A stretch of DNA of 64,000 bases from the NCBI RefSeq assembly GCF_014145635.1, contig NZ_JACHTC010000002.1, positions 62,001 to 126,000 of the forward strand. The letters are read 5' to 3'. Below, piece after piece: positions 17,548-27,019 of this stretch. The notes under the pieces are model-generated. The model made no database searches, was not told the DNA's origin, and saw only the letters and a list, made by a program, of their open reading frames with translations. How positions within the stretch are numbered: position 1 is the stretch's first letter; each line of letters opens with the position of its first letter. Made by a program: the position numbers and the translations under genes. The stretch is from Myroides sp. WP-1. Lineage in GTDB: Bacteria; Bacteroidota; Bacteroidia; Flavobacteriales; Flavobacteriaceae.

Positions 17548-18755
17548 ACAAATTAGAAAAGATTGCTTTTTTTTCTGTTGTACTTAGTTGGTATGGAGGG
17601 GCAACTTTCGCACAGGAAGGAACTACTCCTGCCGTGAATCCGCAAACCGCTACTTCGGTTGTGAAGGATACAGTAAACGTACAAGAAAATCCTTTTAATC
17701 CTTTGATGAATTTTTTACCGCGTAAAAATTACGCTGAAGAAGATTTGTTGATGAGTTATATGAATATGGGAAGTAGAGAAGATTTGGCATTTTTTAAACC
17801 CGAAGTTTTTGTTGAACGCAGTAAACCCAAATACAGTGCAATTAAAACGAAATTTAATCCTCAAATTCAACTTTCCGCAATTCCAGTAAATAATGAGATT
17901 ATCGGGTACTGGGAGAAGAAAAATAGAGTGGGATTAGACTTTAATCAAATTGCTTTTGTCAATTGGAGTGCAGGAGGAGATAACTCCATTGCGGGCTTAT
18001 TGAAGGGAGATTTTAGCAGAAAGTATATCAAAGGTCGTTTAATATGGGATAATACTTTAAACGTACGCTATGGAGTAAATAAACAATCAGATCGCGAATT
18101 GCGTAAGACAGACGACGTGCTAGAACTCAATTCAACGTTTGGGTATAAATATTCGCTCGCTTCTGATTGGTACTATGTCTCTAAATTGAATTTTAGAACT
18201 CAATTCACGGACGGGTACAATTACCCAAATACCGACGATCCTGTTTCTAGATGGTTGGCACCTGCTTATCTTTATGTAGGGGTTGGGGGTGAATACATGG
18301 ATTCCAAAACGGGAATAAAATACTATGTTTCACCATTAACGTATAAGGCAACCTTTGTCAATGATCAAACCTTAGCAAATCAAGGCGCTTTTGGTGTGGA
18401 TTCAGCGATTAAAGACGAAGATGGCAATATTCTGAAAAACGGTAAACGCTACAAAGCAGAAGTAGGTTTCTTAGTTAGTACAGAATGGAAAAAAGAAATC
18501 TTTACCAATATTTTTATCGATACGAAATTGACACTATATAGTGATTATATTGATCAATTTGGTAATATTGATGTTATGTGGGATCTGAAATTGGATATGA
18601 AAGTGAATGATTTTGTACGCGCTAATGTGGGAATAAATTTAATTTATGACGATAACGTGAAAAATAAAGTAGAACGCGGTGGGGTACAAGTGATAGAAGG
18701 ACCAAAAATTCAGTTCAAACAAACCTTAGGAGTAGGGTTAGTCTATTCGTTTTAA
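17544..18755 (+). CDS. DUF3078 family outer-membrane-type protein
   Basis: A 403-residue exported protein matching the Bacteroidetes DUF3078 family, predicted to be a beta-barrel. A signal peptide ends ATFAQ (about residue 24), and the rest alternates aromatic and polar residues and finishes with a typical barrel C-terminus (GVGLVYSF). The start is TTG at 17544, overlapping the dxs stop codon by four bases; no in-frame ATG precedes the signal peptide, so the TTG start and translational coupling to dxs are well supported. Function is unknown. Confidence 0.82.
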   Translation: MNKLEKIAFFSVVLSWYGGATFAQEGTTPAVNPQTATSVVKDTVNVQENPFNPLMNFLPRKNYAEEDLLMSYMNMGSREDLAFFKPEVFVERSKPKYSAIKTKFNPQIQLSAIPVNNEIIGYWEKKNRVGLDFNQIAFVNWSAGGDNSIAGLLKGDFSRKYIKGRLIWDNTLNVRYGVNKQSDRELRKTDDVLELNSTFGYKYSLASDWYYVSKLNFRTQFTDGYNYPNTDDPVSRWLAPAYLYVGVGGEYMDSKTGIKYYVSPLTYKATFVNDQTLANQGAFGVDSAIKDEDGNILKNGKRYKAEVGFLVSTEWKKEIFTNIFIDTKLTLYSDYIDQFGNIDVMWDLKLDMKVNDFVRANVGINLIYDDNVKNKVERGGVQVIEGPKIQFKQTLGVGLVYSF

Positions 18756-18772
18756 TTTTATAAATTAGTGCT

Positions 18773-19477
18773 ATGAAGAATCTCTTTTTACTTGCTGTTT
18801 GCTGTTTGTTTAGTTCTCTGTCTTTTGGACAAGAATCAGGAGAATTTGTAGAATTAACGCAACAAAAAAAGGATAGCATAGCAGCTTTAGATCTAAAATA
18901 TAGGGAAGATCAATTTTATTTTGGTTTGTCTCATACGTTGATGCAGGGAAAACCAAGCGAGTTTAAATCGAATTCAGTTTCATTGGGTGTAGATATTGGT
19001 TTTTTACGTGACTTTCCAATCAATAAAAGTAGAACAATTGCTATTGCACCAGGATTTGGGTTTTCTTATCAAAATTTACGCAATAGTTTTGGCCTTGCAG
19101 AAGACGGAAGTTATACCGTGTTAACAGACTACAAACGCAGTAGTTTATCTTTGCATATGTTGGATTTTCCTATCGAATTAAGATGGAGAAACTCTACACC
19201 TGCAAGTCATAAGTTTTGGCGAGCTTATGTGGGGTTCAAAGCCAGTTATGTGCTGGGTAACCGTGTTAAAACAACAACAGATCAATATTCGATAACCGCG
19301 AGAAATGATGAGAACATCAATAAATGGTTGATGGGAGTGTATGTAGGTGCGGGATTTAATACATGGAATTTCTATGCCTATTATGGCTTGAATACCATTT
19401 ATAAAGAGTCTCCAATCCAAGGTGATCCCGAACGATTGAGATTGTTTAAAGTAGGAGTTATATTTTATATTTTATAG
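18773..19477 (+). CDS. PorT-family outer-membrane beta-barrel protein
   Basis: A 234-residue protein with a signal peptide (cleavage after SLSFGQ) and a barrel-like pattern ending KVGVIFYIL. The spacing of strands and the segment LGVDIGFLRDFPINKSRTIAIAPGFG resemble the PorT/outer-membrane beta-barrel family. PorT itself is a type IX secretion component, but the family is broad, so a T9SS role is not shown. It follows the DUF3078 gene by 17 bp and ends at a terminator, closing the dxs transcription unit. Confidence 0.75.
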   Translation: MKNLFLLAVCCLFSSLSFGQESGEFVELTQQKKDSIAALDLKYREDQFYFGLSHTLMQGKPSEFKSNSVSLGVDIGFLRDFPINKSRTIAIAPGFGFSYQNLRNSFGLAEDGSYTVLTDYKRSSLSLHMLDFPIELRWRNSTPASHKFWRAYVGFKASYVLGNRVKTTTDQYSITARNDENINKWLMGVYVGAGFNTWNFYAYYGLNTIYKESPIQGDPERLRLFKVGVIFYIL

Positions 19478-19500
19478 AGAGCCTTTTAGGCTCTTTTTTT
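19478..19500 (+). terminator. Terminator of the dxs unit
   Basis: A 7-bp stem (19478-19484 and 19488-19494, loop TTT) followed directly by a T-run, immediately after the stop codon. Confidence 0.8.
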
Positions 19501-19501
19501 A

Positions 19502-20110
19502 TTAGGTCAAAAGATACCAACAAATTAGTTGTGGTAGAAAACCCAGCAATCCCCCAAAGAAGACTTCATATGAAGTATGTGCTTTTAAATATAGACGAGC
19601 ACTTGCTGTTAGTCCCGTAATTAAAATACAGACAATTAATAAGATGAGCGCTGGTGTTTTTTGGTGAATAAGCAAAAGAATAAAGAAAGCCAGACCAGCG
19701 GTTAATAGGGCAGTGTGAACGCTATATTTTTGTTTGAATATTGCTCCAATAAGTAACAGCGAATATGTGGCAATTAGTCCCCAGAAGTATATTTTTAGTT
19801 CATATGCACTATTGTTGTATAAGACAAGGGATTTGAGGGTATAAAGCAACGCAATATTAATAGCAAAAGGAAAGATGCGTTCTTTTGTTTCACTGACCAT
19901 AACACTCGATTGCAGAATGCGCAACGAACGCATCAAGTAATAGATGGAAATGGGAATAAAGAAAGTAACGATCGCAACCTGACTAAGGATGATCGATAGC
20001 TCAAGGGTTGTGAAATAGTAATATTGAATTAAAAAATACAACCCAACGGTTTGTAAGGGCAATAGAATGGGATGAAAAAGGTAGGAAACAAGTTGAGCTG
20101 TTTTTTTCAT
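19502..20110 (-). CDS. Integral membrane protein of unknown function next to rpoN
   Basis: A 202-residue protein with about six hydrophobic membrane segments and no signal peptide beyond the first helix. The C-terminal segment LKAHTSYEVFFGGLLGFLPQ is reminiscent of the last motif of PAP2-type phosphatases (His followed by a Gly-rich helix), but the earlier PAP2 motifs are not visible, so no enzyme activity is claimed. It lies 42 bp downstream of rpoN on the same strand and may be co-transcribed with it. Confidence 0.7.
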   Translation of the reverse strand: MKKTAQLVSYLFHPILLPLQTVGLYFLIQYYYFTTLELSIILSQVAIVTFFIPISIYYLMRSLRILQSSVMVSETKERIFPFAINIALLYTLKSLVLYNNSAYELKIYFWGLIATYSLLLIGAIFKQKYSVHTALLTAGLAFFILLLIHQKTPALILLIVCILITGLTASARLYLKAHTSYEVFFGGLLGFLPQLICWYLLT

Positions 20111-20152
20111 AAGTACCAGCCTATTTTAACTGAGGGTTTGTTTTTAGTTAGA

Positions 20153-21607
20153 TTAAATTCTCTTTCGCATACGAGCAACAGGAATATCCAGTTGTTCCCT
20201 GTATTTAGCCACAGTTCTTCGTGCAATAGGATACCCTTTTTCTTTGAGTAGATCGGCGATTTTATCATCTGGATGAGGTTTTTTCTTATCCTCTTCCGCA
20301 ATGATATTTTCTAGTATTTTTTTAATTTCAATGGTTGATACTTCTTCCCCTTGATCATTCATCATTGCTTCTGAAAAGAAGTTTTTGATCAATTTTGTAC
20401 CATAAGGAGTTTCCACGTATTTACTGTTGGCAACACGAGAAATTGTAGAAATGTCTAAACCTACTAAATCGGCAATATCTTTGAGGATCATTGGCTTTAA
20501 TTTGGTTTCATCTCCTGTTAAGAAGTATTCTTCCTGATAGTGTACAATAGCGCTCATGGTTACATAAAGAGTTTCCTGACGTTGTTTAATAGCGTCAATG
20601 AACCATTTAGCTCCATCTAGTTTTTGCTTGATAAATTGTACGGCATCTTTTTGTGAGGCACTAGCTTGGGTTGAATCTTTATACGTTTGCAACATCTCTT
20701 GATAGTCACGAGAAACGTGTAGTTCGGGGGCATTGCGGTTGTTTAAAGTCAACTCAATTTCGCCATCTACAATTTTGATTGTAAAATCGGGGATCACTTG
20801 CTCTATAAAGCGATTCGTCCCTGTATAAGCTCCTCCTGGTTTGGGGTTGAGTTTCTCAATCTCATCAATAGCTTTGCGCAATTGATCTTTTGTGATATTG
20901 TATCGCGATAACAGTTTGTCGTAGTGCTTTTTGGTAAAGGCATCAAATTGATTTTCAATGATGTCTTTAGCTACGGTTATTGCATCTGTTGGAGTTTTGT
21001 GTTTGAGTTGTAAAAGCAAACATTCCTGAAGGTTACGTGCACCCACGCCTATAGGCTCAAGTTCATGCACAATAGCTAAGATGTTTTCTACTGTCTCTAA
21101 ATTGGTGTAAACGCCTTGTGTAAAGGCTAGATCATCTACAATGTCTTGCACATCTCTTCGGATATACCCCATTTCATCTACACTACCAACTAAAAATTCT
21201 GCAATTACTCGATCTTCATCCGATAGGATGAAGGTGTTTAATTGATTGATTAAGTTTTGATGAAAAGACTCTGTCGCAATGATAGGTGCTTCATAGTCAT
21301 CGTCGTCTGAACTGTAATTATTTGCTTGTAATTTATATTCGGGAATTTCATCATCACTTAGATAATCATCGATATTGATGTCTTCTGTGTCAATGCGTTC
21401 ATTGTCAAAGTCGTCAAACTCATTATCTAAACTATCGAATTCATCAGCAGATTCTTCTTTACCTGTTTCTAATGCGGGGTTTTCAATTAACTCTTCCTTT
21501 AGTCTTTGTTCAAAGGCTAAAGTTGGTAATTGAATAAGCTTCATCAATTGGATTTGCTGAGGAGATAATTTCTGAGATAATTTAAGTTGTAAACTTTGTT
21601 TGAGCAT
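20153..21607 (-). CDS. rpoN: RNA polymerase sigma-54 factor
   Basis: A 484-residue sigma-54 that directs RNA polymerase to -24/-12 promoters and needs an AAA+ activator. Region I is Gln/Leu-rich (LKLSQKLSPQQIQLMKLIQLP), region II is a long acidic stretch (about 45-110), and the C-terminal DNA-binding part ends with the RpoN box ARRTVAKYRE. No sigma-54 activator gene is seen in the window. A membrane protein gene follows; asnS lies upstream on the same strand across a 111-bp gap. Confidence 0.95.
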   Translation of the reverse strand: MLKQSLQLKLSQKLSPQQIQLMKLIQLPTLAFEQRLKEELIENPALETGKEESADEFDSLDNEFDDFDNERIDTEDINIDDYLSDDEIPEYKLQANNYSSDDDDYEAPIIATESFHQNLINQLNTFILSDEDRVIAEFLVGSVDEMGYIRRDVQDIVDDLAFTQGVYTNLETVENILAIVHELEPIGVGARNLQECLLLQLKHKTPTDAITVAKDIIENQFDAFTKKHYDKLLSRYNITKDQLRKAIDEIEKLNPKPGGAYTGTNRFIEQVIPDFTIKIVDGEIELTLNNRNAPELHVSRDYQEMLQTYKDSTQASASQKDAVQFIKQKLDGAKWFIDAIKQRQETLYVTMSAIVHYQEEYFLTGDETKLKPMILKDIADLVGLDISTISRVANSKYVETPYGTKLIKNFFSEAMMNDQGEEVSTIEIKKILENIIAEEDKKKPHPDDKIADLLKEKGYPIARRTVAKYREQLDIPVARMRKRI

Positions 21608-21718
21608 GCTAAATAAAATTAACGAAATAAAAATGTTTACTTTTAATCGACATTCATCCTAAATTACGGAAAAAATACGGTAAAAGTAAACATTTATAAG
21701 GTTTCTTTCTATGAATAA

Positions 21719-23152
21719 TTAAAACGCTGCATTTTGAGGAGTTCTAGGAAAAGGAATCACGTCTCTGATGTTTGTCATTCCTGTAACGAATAGAACTAAA
21801 CGCTCAAATCCAAGACCAAAACCACTGTGTGGTGCAGTACCGAATTTGCGAGTATCAAGGTACCACCAAAGTTCGTCTTTGTCGATGCCCATTTTCTCGA
21901 TTTTGTCTAGTAATACATCGTAGCGTTCTTCTCTTTCAGAACCTCCAACAATTTCTCCAATACCTGGGAATAAGATATCCATCGCGCGAACGGTTTTTCC
22001 ATCTTCATTCATACGCATATAGAATGCTTTGATATCTGCAGGATAATCAAATAAAATTACAGGGCATTTGAAGTGTTTCTCTACTAAATAGCGTTCGTGT
22101 TCACTTTGTAAATCTGCACCCCATTCTTCAATGATGTAATTGAATTTTTTGTTTTTGTTTGGTTTAGAAGCTTTTAAAATATCAATAGCTTCTGTATAGC
22201 TTACGCGTTTGAAATTGTTTTCTGTGATAAAACGCAATTTTTCAAGAAGAGACATTTCACTGCGTTCCGCTTGTGGTTTGTTTTTCTCTTCGTCTAGTAA
22301 ACGGTTTTCTAAGAAAACTAAATCGTCGTGACATTTTTCTAGGGTATAGCTGATCACATACTTGATGAAATCTTCTGCTAAATCCATGTTATCTGCTAAT
22401 TTGTTGAAAGCAACCTCAGGTTCAATCATCCAAAATTCAGCTAAGTGACGTGAGGTATTAGAGTTTTCAGCACGGAATGTTGGTCCAAAGGTATATACTG
22501 ATCCTAAGGCCATAGCGTAAGTCTCTGCTTCTAATTGTCCAGAAACGGTTAGGTTAGTTGCTTTTCCAAAGAAATCTTCTGAGAAATCAACATCGCCTTC
22601 TTCTGTTTTTGGAAGTTTATTTAGATTGAAATTCGTTACTTTAAACATCTCTCCAGCTCCTTCTGCATCAGATCCTGTGATAATTGGTGCATTGAAGTAA
22701 AAGAATCCGTTGTCTTGGAAGTATTTGTGTACAGCAAAAGACAGCGTGCTTCTTACACGCATAATAGCTCCAAAAATATTCGTTCTAATGCGCAAGTGAG
22801 CTTGCTCACGTAAAAACTCTAACGAGTGTTTTTTAGGTTGAATAGGATATTCTTCTGGATTGGATTCACCATAAACTTTTAAGTTTTCAACTTGGATTTC
22901 TACATTTTGTCCAGCTCCTCTACTTTCAACTAAAGTACCTCTTACAGAAATAGCTGCTCCTGTGTGAATTTTTTTAAGTAATTCAGCAGGAAACTTATCT
23001 AAGTCAACAACACATTGGATGTTATTGATTGTCGATCCATCATTTAAAGCAATAAACTGGTTGTTTCTAAATGTTTTTACCCAGCCCTTTGCTTTTACTT
23101 CGTGCAAAAGTGCCTTTCCAGTAAGCAGATCGATAATTTTGGTGTGTTTCAT
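21719..23152 (-). CDS. asnS: Asparaginyl-tRNA synthetase
   Basis: A 477-residue class IIb aminoacyl-tRNA synthetase charging tRNA-Asn. The N-terminal OB-fold anticodon domain (about 1-115) is followed by the class II core with motif 2 ([25 protein letters not shown]) and motif 3 ([27 protein letters not shown]). The PFPRTP ending is typical of AsnRS. Its -7 element lies 55 bp upstream. Confidence 0.96.
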   Translation of the reverse strand: MKHTKIIDLLTGKALLHEVKAKGWVKTFRNNQFIALNDGSTINNIQCVVDLDKFPAELLKKIHTGAAISVRGTLVESRGAGQNVEIQVENLKVYGESNPEEYPIQPKKHSLEFLREQAHLRIRTNIFGAIMRVRSTLSFAVHKYFQDNGFFYFNAPIITGSDAEGAGEMFKVTNFNLNKLPKTEEGDVDFSEDFFGKATNLTVSGQLEAETYAMALGSVYTFGPTFRAENSNTSRHLAEFWMIEPEVAFNKLADNMDLAEDFIKYVISYTLEKCHDDLVFLENRLLDEEKNKPQAERSEMSLLEKLRFITENNFKRVSYTEAIDILKASKPNKNKKFNYIIEEWGADLQSEHERYLVEKHFKCPVILFDYPADIKAFYMRMNEDGKTVRAMDILFPGIGEIVGGSEREERYDVLLDKIEKMGIDKDELWWYLDTRKFGTAPHSGFGLGFERLVLFVTGMTNIRDVIPFPRTPQNAAF

Positions 23153-23206
23153 TTTTGAATATATTTTTGTTACCTAGTAGATCAAATCATTGAATTGAAA
23201 TACGAA

Positions 23207-23214
23207 CAAATGTA
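23207..23214 (-). promoter_or_regulatory. -7 promoter element for asnS
   Basis: Minus strand TACATTTG matches TAnnTTTG. The remaining intergenic sequence up to the frr terminator shows nothing else clear. Confidence 0.5.
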
Positions 23215-23360
23215 CTAAAAAACAATAGATATTTGCGTAAATAACCACGTTATTAATCAAACATTAGCATGGAAAAGACGCTTTTTTAGAAGGAATATAG
23301 ATTTGTATATTTTGTAAGGAAAAGAAAAGATATAAAATAGTTGAAAACTATAGAAACAAA

Positions 23361-23383
23361 AAAGCCCGCATCATGCGGGCTTT
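23361..23383 (-). terminator. Terminator of the pyrH-frr operon
   Basis: Perfect 10-bp stem (23361-23370 and 23374-23383, loop TCA) with a GC-rich core; on the minus strand it runs into a T-rich tract just after frr. Confidence 0.85.
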
Positions 23384-23385
23384 CC

Positions 23386-23949
23386 TTATACTTTAAGAAT
23401 TTCTTCTTCTTTTTTCACTAGAATATCATCGATTTTCTTTACATAAGCGTCTGTTAACTTTTGTACTTGCTCTTCAGCATCTTTACAAACATCTTCAGAA
23501 ACTCCGTTTTTTTCCTCTTTTTTGATATCGTTGTTTGCATCTTTACGAGCATTTCGAATACCAATTTTTGCTTCTTCTGATTCTGCTTTTGCTTGTTTGA
23601 CCAAGTCTTTACGTCTTTCTTCAGTTAAAGCAGGAATGTTGATGATAATGTTATCTCCATTGTTCATTGGGTTTAATCCCAAGTTTGCAATCATAATTGC
23701 CTTTTCAATAGGTTGTAACATACTTTTTTCCCAAGGAGTAACGGTAAGCGTACGAGCATCTGGAACGTTTACACTCGCTACCTGTGATAACGGAGTTTGT
23801 GATCCGTAGTAATCTACAAAAACACCACCCAACATTTGAGGGCTTGCTTTTCCAGCACGAATATTTAATAAAGATTTTTCTAAGTGAGCAATAGAACCGT
23901 CCATTGCCTCTTTTGCACTTGCAATAATTAAATCTATTTCTTCTGTCAT
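23386..23949 (-). CDS. frr: Ribosome recycling factor
   Basis: A 187-residue tRNA-mimicking factor that, with EF-G, splits post-termination ribosomes. Typical sequences are LLNIRAGKASPQMLGGVFVDYYG and the helical region ending DDILVKKEEEILKV. It lies 8 bp downstream of pyrH, the classic pyrH-frr pair, and is closed by a strong terminator. Confidence 0.96.
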   Translation of the reverse strand: MTEEIDLIIASAKEAMDGSIAHLEKSLLNIRAGKASPQMLGGVFVDYYGSQTPLSQVASVNVPDARTLTVTPWEKSMLQPIEKAIMIANLGLNPMNNGDNIIINIPALTEERRKDLVKQAKAESEEAKIGIRNARKDANNDIKKEEKNGVSEDVCKDAEEQVQKLTDAYVKKIDDILVKKEEEILKV

Positions 23950-23957
23950 AACGTTTA

Positions 23958-24677
23958 TTAATTAATGTTTACGGAAACAGTAGTTCCTACTGTATCATCT
24001 CCTTGGCAAACTTTTAGTAAATTGTTTTCTTTATTCATATCGAATACCACGATCGGCAATTCGTTTTCTCTACTCAATGTAAATGCAGTAGTATCCATTA
24101 CATTTAATCCTTTAGTCAACACGTCGCTAAAAGTGATTTGTTCAAATTTAACCGCCGTCGGATCTTTTTCAGGATCTGCATTGTAAACTCCATCAACACG
24201 GGTTCCTTTAAGGATAACATCCGCATTAATTTCTACTCCTCTCAATACCGCAGCGGTATCTGTAGTGAAGTAAGGGTTTCCTGTTCCTGCTCCAAAAATT
24301 ACAATTCGACCTTTTTCTAAGTGGCGAACGGCTCTTCTTTTGATGTAAGGTTCTGCAACAGCTTCTATTTTTAAGGCAGTTTGTAAACGGGTAAGCATTC
24401 CCGCATCTTCCAAAGCTCCTTGTAGTGCCATTCCATTAATGATAGTTGCAAGCATTCCCATGTAATCTCCTTGAACGCGATCCATACCTACACTTGCTCC
24501 AGCTACTCCTCTAAAAATATTTCCACCACCAATAACAATAGCTATTTCAACACCTAAATCGTGTACTTTTTTTACTTCAGCTGCGTACTCAGCTAATCTC
24601 TTAGGGTCAATTCCATATTGATTCTCTCCCATTAAAGCCTCTCCACTTAGTTTAAGTAGAATTCTTTTGTATTTCAT
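23958..24677 (-). CDS. pyrH: UMP kinase
   Basis: A 239-residue hexameric UMP kinase (amino-acid kinase fold) making UDP in pyrimidine synthesis. The N-terminus [18 protein letters not shown], the Gly-rich [11 protein letters not shown] and the [13 protein letters not shown] segment identify it. The frame is open nine codons further upstream (24704), but a promoter -7 element overlaps that position, so ATG 24677 is chosen. It is co-transcribed with frr. Confidence 0.95.
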   Translation of the reverse strand: MKYKRILLKLSGEALMGENQYGIDPKRLAEYAAEVKKVHDLGVEIAIVIGGGNIFRGVAGASVGMDRVQGDYMGMLATIINGMALQGALEDAGMLTRLQTALKIEAVAEPYIKRRAVRHLEKGRIVIFGAGTGNPYFTTDTAAVLRGVEINADVILKGTRVDGVYNADPEKDPTAVKFEQITFSDVLTKGLNVMDTTAFTLSRENELPIVVFDMNKENNLLKVCQGDDTVGTTVSVNIN

Positions 24678-24701
24678 GGATATGATATTTTTAAAGTTTT
24701 G

Positions 24702-24709
24702 CAAATATA
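24702..24709 (-). promoter_or_regulatory. -7 promoter element for pyrH-frr
   Basis: Minus strand TATATTTG, 24 bp upstream of the chosen pyrH start. It overlaps the alternative upstream start codon at 24704. Confidence 0.6.
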
Positions 24710-24723
24710 AAGATTATATACTA

Positions 24724-25518
24724 CTATAAAACAGCTTTTGCGAATTTATCCTGATGATTTTTAAAGGTTCTTGCTGCTGCTTGATATCCCAAGTCAAAAA
24801 TTTCATCCATGCGCTGTTTGTTTCGTTCAAAAGTGGAGTATTGAGTAATGTGATGTGATTCGATCAACCAATCACATAGCGCTGATTGCGCTCGATTGTG
24901 GTTGGCGGCCATTAGATCATAAGCTCGTATGGCTACGGAGCGAAGTGAGTTTAAATTCTTTTTGTCTAGTTGTTCAATCGGACAAACATTGCTGCCAATT
25001 AAGAAATCACATTCCTCGCGAATCAAATCCGTCGCAAAGTTATTGAGTATCCCTCCATCACTAAACAATTGATCATTGATGGTATGGGGGGAGAAAATTG
25101 CGGGAAATGCACTCGAAGCCAAGATCGCGTCAATAACACGAGTATTGGAATTAAAAACGTGAATTTCACCTTTGGCAATATCTGTTGAGTTGACTACAAC
25201 GGGAATCGGAAGATCGTCCAACGTTCTATTTTCAAAAATTGAAAACAAGTATTTTTCGAAGGCATTCGAATCAATTAATCCCGCTTTCTTGAAAGTGAAA
25301 AAATGCCAATTCAAAATATTAACCGATTTAAAAAAATTGAGAATCTCTTGCGGGGTTAATCCTATTGAATACAAACAAGAGACAATGGAGCCAGCACTCG
25401 TACCAGCAAGAATTTTTGGTTTGATATCTTGATCTACTAAAAATGAAAGTACACCGGCATGAGCAATTCCCTTATAGCCACCGCCAGATAATGCCAAACC
25501 TATTTTAGGCGTTTTCAT
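24724..25518 (-). CDS. Patatin-like phospholipase family protein
   Basis: A 264-residue cytoplasmic serine hydrolase of the patatin/RssA type. It has the oxyanion loop SGGGYKG (11-17), nucleophile elbow GTSAG with Ser41, and the dyad aspartate in SDGG (Asp154). It probably cleaves an acyl ester of lipids; the substrate is unknown. No signal peptide or transmembrane segment is evident. It lies upstream of pyrH on the same strand but pyrH has its own promoter. Confidence 0.88.
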   Translation of the reverse strand: MKTPKIGLALSGGGYKGIAHAGVLSFLVDQDIKPKILAGTSAGSIVSCLYSIGLTPQEILNFFKSVNILNWHFFTFKKAGLIDSNAFEKYLFSIFENRTLDDLPIPVVVNSTDIAKGEIHVFNSNTRVIDAILASSAFPAIFSPHTINDQLFSDGGILNNFATDLIREECDFLIGSNVCPIEQLDKKNLNSLRSVAIRAYDLMAANHNRAQSALCDWLIESHHITQYSTFERNKQRMDEIFDLGYQAAARTFKNHQDKFAKAVL

Positions 25519-25528
25519 AAATAAAGTA

Positions 25529-25560
25529 TTGAGAGATTAGTGTTTAAAAGTTTAACTTTG
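25529..25560 (+). promoter_or_regulatory. Promoter of the thioredoxin-like gene
   Basis: TTG at 25529-25531, 21-bp spacer and TAACTTTG at 25553-25560, 27 bp before the start codon. This is one of the best consensus matches in the window. Confidence 0.65.
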
Positions 25561-25587
25561 GATTCAAACTAATAAAAGTACACAAAA

Positions 25588-26190
25588 ATGAATAAAGTTG
25601 ACTTAAAAGACTTGAATAATAGTTTTTCTTATGCAGATTTTCGTGCTTATGTTACTGATGCACTGCAAAATAATCCTGATGAATTGCAGTTGTCTGCAGA
25701 TTATATGCCTTATGCGGAATTGAATGAGGCGCGTTTACATCGCTTAGATAAGACGCTTCAAGTAGAACCTGAAGTGGCTTTGGTAATGGAAAATCTTGGA
25801 AGTGATTACATCTGGCTGGTAATTTCAGAAAGCTGGTGTGGAGATGCGGCTCAATCTGTACCGATGTTAAATAAAATGGCTGAACTAACAGCGAAGGTTG
25901 AATTGCGCATTGTATTTAGAGATCGTCACCTTGAATTGATGGATCAGTATTTGACCAACGGAGGGAGAGCCATTCCCAAATTACTCGTTGTAGAAAAGGA
26001 TACGTTAAATGTGGTTGGCGATTGGGGACCTCGTCCTGCGGATGCTGTGAAATTAGTAAACGATTATAAAACCGAAAAAGGAAAATTTGATGAAGATGGA
26101 ATCATTTTGTTGAATAAATGGTACACCAAAAACAAAGGTCAACAAGTGCAACAAGAAGTAGCTGCCCTGATGACCTCTATTGATCAATAA
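25588..26190 (+). CDS. Thioredoxin-fold protein with a single active-site cysteine
   Basis: A 200-residue protein of the thioredoxin superfamily, without signal peptide, so cytoplasmic. The active-site region reads SESWCGDAAQSVP: Cys84 is present but the second Cys of CxxC is replaced by Ala87. The cis-Pro region (GGRAIPKLLVV) is recognisable. A classical dithiol oxidoreductase role is therefore unlikely; peroxidase-like, glutathionylation or chaperone roles are possible. It is a single-gene unit with its own promoter and terminator. Confidence 0.82.
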   Translation: MNKVDLKDLNNSFSYADFRAYVTDALQNNPDELQLSADYMPYAELNEARLHRLDKTLQVEPEVALVMENLGSDYIWLVISESWCGDAAQSVPMLNKMAELTAKVELRIVFRDRHLELMDQYLTNGGRAIPKLLVVEKDTLNVVGDWGPRPADAVKLVNDYKTEKGKFDEDGIILLNKWYTKNKGQQVQQEVAALMTSIDQ

Positions 26191-26198
26191 AATACAAC

Positions 26199-26239
26199 AT
26201 CACTATTGTACGATTGGACCTACAATAGTGATTTTTTTT
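26199..26239 (+). terminator. Terminator after the thioredoxin-like gene
   Basis: Perfect 12-bp stem (26199-26210 and 26221-26232) followed by a T-run. It overlaps the last codons of the converging YiiX-like gene. Confidence 0.75.
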
Positions 26240-26826
26240 GATAAAGACATTCCCGCTGGGTTACATCCCAAAGCGCCTTCAGGAATGACCTGACCGCGTT
26301 TTTCAAAATACTCTACCCAAACAGGAAAGGGCTGTCCTGTATATTTGGAACGGTAGGTCATCGGATAAAGGGGGAAGAATTCTTTGTTCTTATTTGCTGT
26401 TTTAAAAGCGTCATAAATTAATTCTGAGCAATAATACTTATCATTCGCATACAGGTAATTGTCATCATAAGGAACTCCTACTTGTTGAATAGCGAATGCT
26501 TTTGCCGCTGGAATCATTTTTTGGTACTTAGGCAACAATCTTCCCAAATACATCGTTTCTGGTGTTTTGCTCAAAAATTGGTCTAAAGGCGTAATGCAAA
26601 CCACAGGCCAGGTTGCTTCAATGACTTGTAAGCTTCCGTCGTGTTCAATCACCATGCCGATGTGATTGAAATTTAATCCTTCGTACCCAAAAGTTACCTC
26701 GTTAATAGCATCACATAAAGGACCGCATTGGAGGTTTTGAAAAATCAAGTCTCCTTCTTGAAAGGTCGTCTGTTGTCCGTAGCTCATTGTACAGAGTAAT
26801 ACAATAAGCGCTACTATTTTCTTCAT
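26203..26826 (-). CDS. YiiX/YebB-like NlpC/P60-superfamily hydrolase
   Basis: A 207-residue exported protein of the permuted papain-fold YiiX group. A signal peptide ends MSYGQ, followed by the family start EGDLIFQ, the catalytic His in FNHIGMVIE (His55) and the catalytic Cys in YYCSELIYDAF (Cys133). Such enzymes act on amide or ester bonds in cell-wall or lipid substrates; the substrate here is unknown. The frame is open to 26868, but ATG 26826 begins the signal peptide and lies just downstream of a good promoter, so it is preferred. Confidence 0.85.
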   Translation of the reverse strand: MKKIVALIVLLCTMSYGQQTTFQEGDLIFQNLQCGPLCDAINEVTFGYEGLNFNHIGMVIEHDGSLQVIEATWPVVCITPLDQFLSKTPETMYLGRLLPKYQKMIPAAKAFAIQQVGVPYDDNYLYANDKYYCSELIYDAFKTANKNKEFFPLYPMTYRSKYTGQPFPVWVEYFEKRGQVIPEGALGCNPAGMSLSKKITIVGPIVQ

Positions 26827-26844
26827 AAAAGTTCTGTGTTTTGA

Positions 26845-26875
26845 CAAAAGTAAAACTATCTGTATCAATACACAA
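26845..26875 (-). promoter_or_regulatory. Promoter of the YiiX-like gene
   Basis: On the minus strand TTG (26875-26873), a 20-bp spacer and TACTTTTG (26852-26845), 18 bp before the start codon at 26826. Confidence 0.55.
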
Positions 26876-27019
26876 TGAAAGAGCGGAAACCTTCAAATAG
26901 AGATTAGAGAAGCATATTTTTTAGTTATGTTAAATTTTACACAATCCATTTGTTGCCATTGGCTTGACTTTTAATTAATTGTATATTAGAGGAATTAACC
27001 ATAAAAAAACGAATTATTT

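Noticed and set aside
26941..27019. Sigma-54 promoter (-24/-12) before the aldehyde dehydrogenase
   Set aside because: TTGGC is present but no GC doublet occurs at the required ten-base spacing.
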